A stretch of DNA of 64,000 nucleotides, from positions 62,001 to 126,000 of the forward strand of contig JAIWNI010000051.1 in NCBI GenBank assembly GCA_025331435.1, read 5' to 3'. Below are positions 59,852-64,000 of the stretch, piece after piece. Position 1 is the stretch's first letter. Each line of letters opens with the position of its first letter. The stretch is from Choanephora cucurbitarum. Lineage: Eukaryota; Mucoromycota; Mucoromycetes; Mucorales; Choanephoraceae. The notes under the pieces are model-generated. The model had not been told where the DNA came from. It saw only the letters and a program-made list of their open reading frames with translations, and did not search any database. The position numbers and the translations under genes are program-made.

Positions 59852-61097
59852 TTTGTCGTTGATTGGCCAAGTTAATCTATATTTCTACTCAAATGCAGAT
59901 ATTTGAGACGCATATAGCTTGCTCTTTCTTGTCTGCTTTCTTGAGCTTTATTTGTGAAAGCGTAAAGAAAAAAATAAAAGAGGAGGGGAAAGAGAGAAAC
60001 CAGAAATATTAAAAAAAAAAAGGGAGAATGAAAAGCAGTGGCAATAATAATAAAAAAAAAAGAGCTAATCTCTTTTTATTATTCGCATTTTGTGCTCTTG
60101 CTCAAAGTCAATATGCGAGTACTGTGCAACATTGGTGTTGTCGAATTATTCACACAACAAATCCAATTGTACTTGCTGATTACCAGTTCATAGGGATGGT
60201 ATGGACTTTTGTTTGGCTCTTTCTCCTTAATGTGATCTTTGCGAAGAGCAGGTTTATTCCGTACTGTATGTACAGTAGATATGAATTTAACAAATTTCAT
60301 TTTTTTTGCTCTTGTGTATCATCAGCATATAAATTGAGGTGACAATAAGTTGAAGTACCGCAAATGTTTGATTTGAACCAGGCTCCACATGATGAGATCT
60401 CTTTTTGGTAATTTAGACTATATCTCAAGACAAGACCTTATGCTCGATGCACCAACAGTTTTCGATTACGAAGTAGGCTTAGGAGACAAAGTTCCCTATG
60501 AAAGAGATGTATTGCCAATGTATAGATAGAGGTATTTCGTAGTATACGAACCCCGAGAATACCTTAGATCAGATAGTAGATATTTCATATCGAGTCTATA
60601 TTTTTTTCTTTCCTTTGTCAAAGTCACGATGCTGAGCAGTAAGCAATACAAGCCTTCATCCTTTTTTTTTTAGGTTGACAGGTGCCGTGCCTAATAAAAT
60701 CGAGGATTAGGTACCCCCAATTGCCGCGATATACTATAAGCAGGTCCTGTTCGCAAGGCCAGATTACAATTCCTTGGTTAGTCATGCCCCACTGATGTGT
60801 TACAAAAAGAGTTTACCAACTGGTTTCGGGGTTTTTATACTTTAATTTCTAACATGTCAAAGCTAGAAAACTTTCACCTGTATTAAGCTTCACTAAAAAT
60901 GATTGTGACTGCATTGCTTACAGCGCTTTACTGATGTTATGCTGTAGGTCTCTGATACCTGAAAGAGCATCGTTACTTTGCCTTGTCTAAATCAGTTCGA
61001 TTCTTATAACTAAATGTGTTTATAAAACAGCCAAACGAGAAAAAAAAGAAGTAGGCCATTAAAAGTTTTAAAAAGCAAATGCTCTGTCGTGTCATTA
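59852..61097. other. Intergenic with doubtful small ORFs
   Basis: Two small plus-strand frames stand out. At 60028 an ATG frame has a hydrophobic leader (LFLLFAFCALAQSQ) and then Cys pairs. At 60391 a 46-codon frame reads MMRSLFGNLDYISRQDLML and ends DKVPYERDVLPMYR. They could be exons of one small secreted protein, but I found no splice join that keeps frame. No other feature seen up to the MITE. Confidence 0.3.
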
Positions 61098-61270
61098 CAG
61101 TAGTCGCTCGGTTTAAGAGTATTTGATTTAGGAGTATGTTTAATATAAGAGTGCTATCTTTTCGCTTGAAAATCGCTTGAGTGCTAAAATGTCATTCGAT
61201 TTAAGAGTATGCTCAATATAAGAGTGGCATTTCTCAAGAATATGAACACTCTTAAATAAGGCGACTATTG
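61098..61270 (+). mobile_element. 173-bp MITE (copy 2)
   Basis: It is flanked by TA on both sides (61096-61097, 61271-61272). It begins CAGTAGTCGCTCGGTTTAAG and ends with the inverse of CAATAGTCGCCTTATTTAAG. Same family and same length as 13670-13842. Internal blocks TTTAAGAGTAT and AATATAAGAGTG recur in both directions. No coding capacity. Confidence 0.85.
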
Positions 61271-61321
61271 TACATAGATCCATAGTGTTGAATTTCAAAC
61301 ACTCCACTGATAAAAAAAAAT

Positions 61322-61446
61322 GTGGGGAAGCAAGCGATATTAGCATTCTCATCTCGCATATTCAGAGGCTAAAAAAGAGTTACAAAGACTATAGCAGTGC
61401 ATCCGAATATGCGAGATGAGAATGCTAATATCGTTTACTTCCCCAC
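61322..61446. repeat. 125-bp near-palindromic element with about 40-bp arms
   Basis: The left arm starts GTGGGGAAGCAAGCGATATT and continues TAGCATTCTCATCTCGCATATTC. The inverse of the right arm is the same except for two bases (AAGTAAACG). The arms enclose about 40 bp. This could be a tiny MITE or a hairpin-forming insertion. No clear target duplication seen. Confidence 0.75.
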
Positions 61447-61777
61447 TTGACTACTGAAAACATAGTGCCCCTTTTTGTTTATTGCACAACATGGCTAACT
61501 GTTTCAAACATTTTCTATATTGTATGTTTACAAAAGAGAAACACAATGCTTGAGAAGTTACAGCTGTTAAGAAAAAAAAAAGCAATTTGACTATAATTAT
61601 GAAGCAATGATAGGGTAGACACATTTCCTTTTTGTTTTTTAAGGCTTCAACTTACTTTTGAGATAAACATGTTTATTTCAATAATACAGTTAGATATGTA
61701 AATGATACGTAATTATATAAGGCAAATGATTAAGATGGATTAGTAAAGAAGAAGATTAGAAAGCAAGTAAGATGTAA
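61447..61777. other. Intergenic, nothing recognised
   Basis: AT-rich spacer between the palindromic element and the 3' end of the membrane-protein gene. Confidence 0.4.
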
Positions 61778-63747
61778 CTAATGTCGAGAAACACTATCAG
61801 TTCTATTGGAATCCTCGAATAGTTCTGATTTCTTCCGACTACGAATTTGATCCAGGTAATATGTGTTGATGAAATATTTGCTAAGGATGACCTCTAATTC
61901 CTCAACTCGATTGCTTAGACTGCTAGATTTCTGTTGTTCTTGGCGAAGCATATCAATCACCATCTGCATATTCGGGTCAACTTGATCCATACTGGACACA
62001 TTGATGGTTTTTGCGCTGTCAGAGTGTGATTCTATCTGTGGCCGGCTTGGGAGCAATGCTGCATCAGGAGCTGAGTTCAAGAAGCTGTTACTGTGAGATG
62101 TGTCTAGAAAGTTGACTTCAGGAGAATACAAGGGTGCTTGGCTATCGATTTTTGTGATTTGGTCGATATGCTTCATTTCATGAATAGTCTCATCCGTTTT
62201 GGGTTTTGTTGTGTCTACCATCTTTCGAATAAAGGTATCGCTTCTCTCTCCTGAAGTATATGTCTTGCTGCCATTCAAGGCATCACGGAAGAACCATGGT
62301 ACAAGAAGAGATTGTTTTCTTTCTTTGGTATGGTCTGAATCGCTGTTGTGATGTGCCATCTCTTCCTCGCTCATGTAAAGATCACTGTCGGCGTGATGTT
62401 TTTTGCGACTGATGTAGGTGGGTATATGATGAACCAAGCCCCATGGGGTTAATCTAGACATACCAAAAAGCAGGATATAAATAGAAGTTAAGACACCATA
62501 GCAACCACCTGCAAGAGCAACAGCACTCAAGATTGTATGTTGTTTGACTTCAGTCTACAGATATCAAATGATCAGCTTTTGTTAACTTTCATGAGCCTGT
62601 AACTGACTTGCATACCTCAACGTCAATTGTACTTTTTGCTAGTTGAACAGAAAACAATCCATGATAGAGCTATAGAAAAGAATTATGATTTGCTCAAAAG
62701 AAGAAACAAATGCGGCTTACATTCCGATCAGGAATACCCGTCTTAATAGGGTTGGCTTGAATTGGCCAATGATGTTGCTCGTTGGGCAATGTTATGACAT
62801 CAGTGTAAGCAGGTTTCTACAAGCAACAAGTTAGAAACATTAAATTGATGTATTCTCAAACATCTCAAACCTACCACTCCTACAATAGCACCAAAATCTC
62901 CGGGCTTAATGGCTCTGTATTTGTGCTGATGGTAATATGTGATTGATGTGTGGTTATAGAATGTTGTCGCTCTTGAGGCGCCTAATTGTATATTGGTAGA
63001 GACTATTTTCTGTAGCACAATAAATTGAGTTAAATTACAATCATTTTAGTTTACGAAATGTGTTTACCTCGTATGATGTGTTACCTAAGGTATCAGTGTT
63101 CCATGAAGTGAACCTGGGATCATAGAGTTGTAAAGCTATAGCAGGCAGTGATACACTTGCATAAGATATGTTCACCAGACTGTCTAACCGCCAGTAGAAA
63201 TCAATTCTTCTGAGAGCATCTCTGTTGTCATAACCGATATCAGCAGCCATATGGTAGCTATTGTTTGTGGAAAAATACCAACAATGTGAGGGAGAGCCAT
63301 CATCTTTTCCAGGTCGAAAGAATCGCGACCAACAGTCTGGAATTTGCGCTTCTGTCCAGTTGTAATATAGGATACCACAACTGACAATCTGCAAGGTTGT
63401 GTTCTGTACGCACATTTCAACGTCTGGTGTTACAGTGACATATCCAATTTCTTCCAAGGAGTTTCGTAACAGTGGTTTATCTGTAAATATCTATAAGAAA
63501 CAGTTTAGAGGGAATGTTGTTATATGGCTCGACAACATGATTGATGATTTACTTGATTTATCAAATAGCCACAAAAAGCCAGAAAAATCATGGCCATAAC
63601 GATAGCAGTGCCACCTCTGCTGTAAGCTAAAGATCTAGGTTCAAGAGGCTTAAGTAAAGGAGAGATAGGTTAAGATCCACTTAGAGTTTAACATGATCAC
63701 GCTTTAGTACTTACTCGCCTATACCATGCTTCACCTAAGAAATGCAT
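61778..63747 (-). CDS. Two-pass membrane protein with extracytoplasmic Cys domain
   Basis: Seven exons on the minus strand (63747-63715, 63648-63553, 63490-63068, 63009-62875, 62816-62721, 62669-62616, 62554-61778) give 537 residues. A short basic N-terminus precedes membrane segment 1 (about residues 26-43, AIVMAMIFLAFCGYLI). About 240 residues follow with several Cys (EMCVQ, VSCGI, DCWSRFF, HCWYF) and many N-glycosylation sites (NNS, NIS, NTS, NHT), so this part is probably outside the cytosol. Membrane segment 2 is TILSAVALAGGCYGVLTSIY. The tail is long, polar and ends with a coiled-coil region (residues about 480-515). I do not recognise a named family. Confidence 0.75.
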
Positions 63748-64000
63748 AACTCAATGAATAAGAAGAACAAAAAAAAAAGTAAAGGAAGAAAGAAAGCAAA
63801 AACAAATAGATACTGTTTCTCAATGATTTATTAAAGCGGAACCAAAATGTGCCTTGGTATACTTGTTTTGGATTCTGTATTTTTCAAGAAATCTATATTG
63901 GAAAAAAAGAGAGGGTGTACATGCACAAAATTTATTGAAACAGTAAGCAATTCGTATTATAATGCAACACAAGCTTAGTTGGAGAATTTCAGGTAAACAG
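63748..64000. other. Promoter side of the membrane-protein gene
   Basis: No feature recognised before the window ends. Confidence 0.3.

Noticed and set aside
60028..60531. Two small frames joined as one secreted protein gene
   Set aside because: No pair of GT-AG sites I tried keeps the reading frame from the first to the second frame, so I left them as doubtful.

Overview
The window is fungal nuclear DNA, most likely from a Mucorales species (Mucor/Rhizopus type). It is AT-rich. Most genes have many short introns (about 45-80 bp) with GT-AG borders. It carries two CotH-family genes and DIRS-type retroelement remnants. Species cannot be fixed by reading alone. I joined exons by hand; each multi-exon model listed closes in frame, which is an internal check on the splice sites.

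Region 1 (1 to about 15,100) is an accessory, repeat-dominated block. It starts inside one DIRS-like element end (1-268). It then holds a decayed Tc1/mariner element with both inverted repeats and TA target sites (1347-2644), 3.66 copies of an apparently perfect 352-bp tandem repeat (3037-4323), two broken copies of AP-3 delta adaptin (5100-5508 and 13058-13372), a 786-bp inverted-repeat element (5708-6493), an RT-deleted DIRS-like element (9886-13057) and a 173-bp MITE (13670-13842). Within it lies an apparently intact 8-exon gene (7622-9165) with a PD-(D/E)XK-like signature, and a decayed inverted paralogue (14147-14915).

Region 2 (about 15,100-41,300) is gene-sparse. It encodes a secreted pectin methylesterase, mitochondrial [2Fe-2S] ferredoxin, a membrane-anchored GDSL hydrolase, a homeodomain protein, an MFS transporter, splicing factor SPF27/BCAS2, two CotH proteins in tandem, a pyruvate decarboxylase and the small GTPase ARL1. 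Long AT-rich gaps lie between them.

Region 3 (41,716-46,141) is a LINE with 14-bp target-site duplications. It keeps the endonuclease and C-terminal domains but has lost the reverse-transcriptase core.

Region 4 (46,830-63,747) is dense core genome: DAHP synthase, a UPF0303/HbpS-like protein, a CblD/MMADHC-like cobalamin protein, a mitochondrial carrier with 6-nt and 12-nt micro-exons, a small unknown protein, ribosome-biogenesis factor SSF1/PPAN, a CHORD-CS co-chaperone, a large Rap/Ran-GAP protein and a two-pass membrane protein. Two small inverted-repeat elements sit at 61,098-61,446.

No operon-like system is expected in such a genome. The best candidates for something undescribed are the 376-aa PD-(D/E)XK-like family, the paired RT-less retroelements, the micro-exon carrier, the altered ARL1 tail and the interleaved inverted repeats downstream of the pectinesterase. 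No convincing tRNA, rRNA or CRISPR was found.
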